Assembly: GCF_046546335.1 (NCBI RefSeq)
Contig: NZ_JBKGYA010000038.1
Direction: 5' to 3' (one strand)
Source: Thiohalospira sp046546335
GTDB lineage: Bacteria > Pseudomonadota > Gammaproteobacteria > Thiohalospirales > Thiohalospiraceae
DNA length: 13,926 nucleotides
In this document: piece after piece, positions 13,827-13,926 of the stretch
How positions within the stretch are numbered: position 1 is the stretch's first letter
Layout of the letters: each line of letters starts with the position of its first letter
The notes under the pieces: generated by a model
Told to the model about the DNA's origin: nothing
Databases searched by the model: none
The model's input: the letters and a program-made list of their open reading frames with translations, nothing else
Made by a program: the position numbers and the translations under genes

Positions 13827-13926
13827 GTCGATGTCTCCTTGGATGCGGTTGCGGTGGGGTCGGTGACGGCCAGGGCGCAGCTGCCGCGCCGGGAGGTACG
13901 GCGGGTCACCGCCAGCCGGGCGCCGG
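13823..13926 (-). CDS. 3' end of a preceding cobalamin-biosynthesis gene (possibly CbiG/CobE-like)
   Basis: On the minus strand the frame from 13924 is open for 33 codons (beginning GARLAVTRRTSRRGSCALAV) and stops with TGA at 13825-13823. That stop overlaps the cobM ATG as ATGA. The tight overlap and position before cobM suggest a cob operon gene. A basic stretch followed by a short hydrophobic CALAVT strand resembles the end of CbiG/CobE proteins as I remember them. The fragment is too short for a firm call. The 5' end lies outside the window. Confidence 0.6.
   Translation of the reverse strand, partial: GARLAVTRRTSRRGSCALAVTDPTATASKETST

Noticed and set aside
1..13926. tRNA, rRNA, CRISPR array, transposase or insertion sequence
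   Set aside because: I saw no cloverleaf, regularly spaced repeats, or transposase motifs. The only long repeat found is the cobM 3' end.

Overview
The window is GC-rich DNA with tightly packed genes, several start/stop overlaps and proteins rich in Asp and Glu. Together with an AcrAB-type efflux pair, TonB-dependent receptors and cob genes, this points to a Gram-negative proteobacterium. A halophilic gammaproteobacterium such as a member of the Ectothiorhodospiraceae is my guess, but the sequence does not prove it.

Left part (1-6357). The window opens inside the 3' end of a TonB-dependent receptor gene (1-489, +). A convergent TetR-family repressor gene (514-1155, -) follows. It diverges from an efflux operon made of a periplasmic adaptor (1354-2556) and an RND/HAE1 inner-membrane pump (2549-5662). 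The intergenic region holds a near-perfect 20-bp AcrR-like palindrome over the pump promoter. No outer-membrane channel gene is present. A VapBC-type toxin-antitoxin pair follows (5723-6357), with an inverted repeat over its likely promoter.

Right part (6381-13926). This is a corrinoid (vitamin B12) locus. On the minus strand, a cobalamin riboswitch (9979-10189) leads an operon of an unusual TonB-dependent receptor (7549-9693), a secreted CPWC thioredoxin-fold protein (7049-7549) and BluB, the 5,6-dimethylbenzimidazole synthase (6381-7052). The receptor's only two cysteines form a CxxC motif in the plug, and an outer loop matches the EF-hand calcium-loop pattern. Diverging from this operon, a second cobalamin riboswitch (10414-10655, +) leads a BtuB-like receptor (10810-12909). 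The biosynthetic gene cobM (13059-13826, -) and the 3' end of the gene before it close the window.

The most notable structural feature is a 76-bp exact direct repeat. The last 25 codons of cobM, plus the stop, occur again at 10222-10301, between the two riboswitches. The BtuB-like gene with its promoter and riboswitch is therefore bracketed by two copies of the cobM 3' end, as if it had been inserted between cobM and the receptor-thioredoxin-bluB operon. When B12 is scarce both riboswitches should allow expression. The cell would then import corrinoid (and perhaps cobalt), make the lower ligand with BluB, and build the ring with the cob genes.
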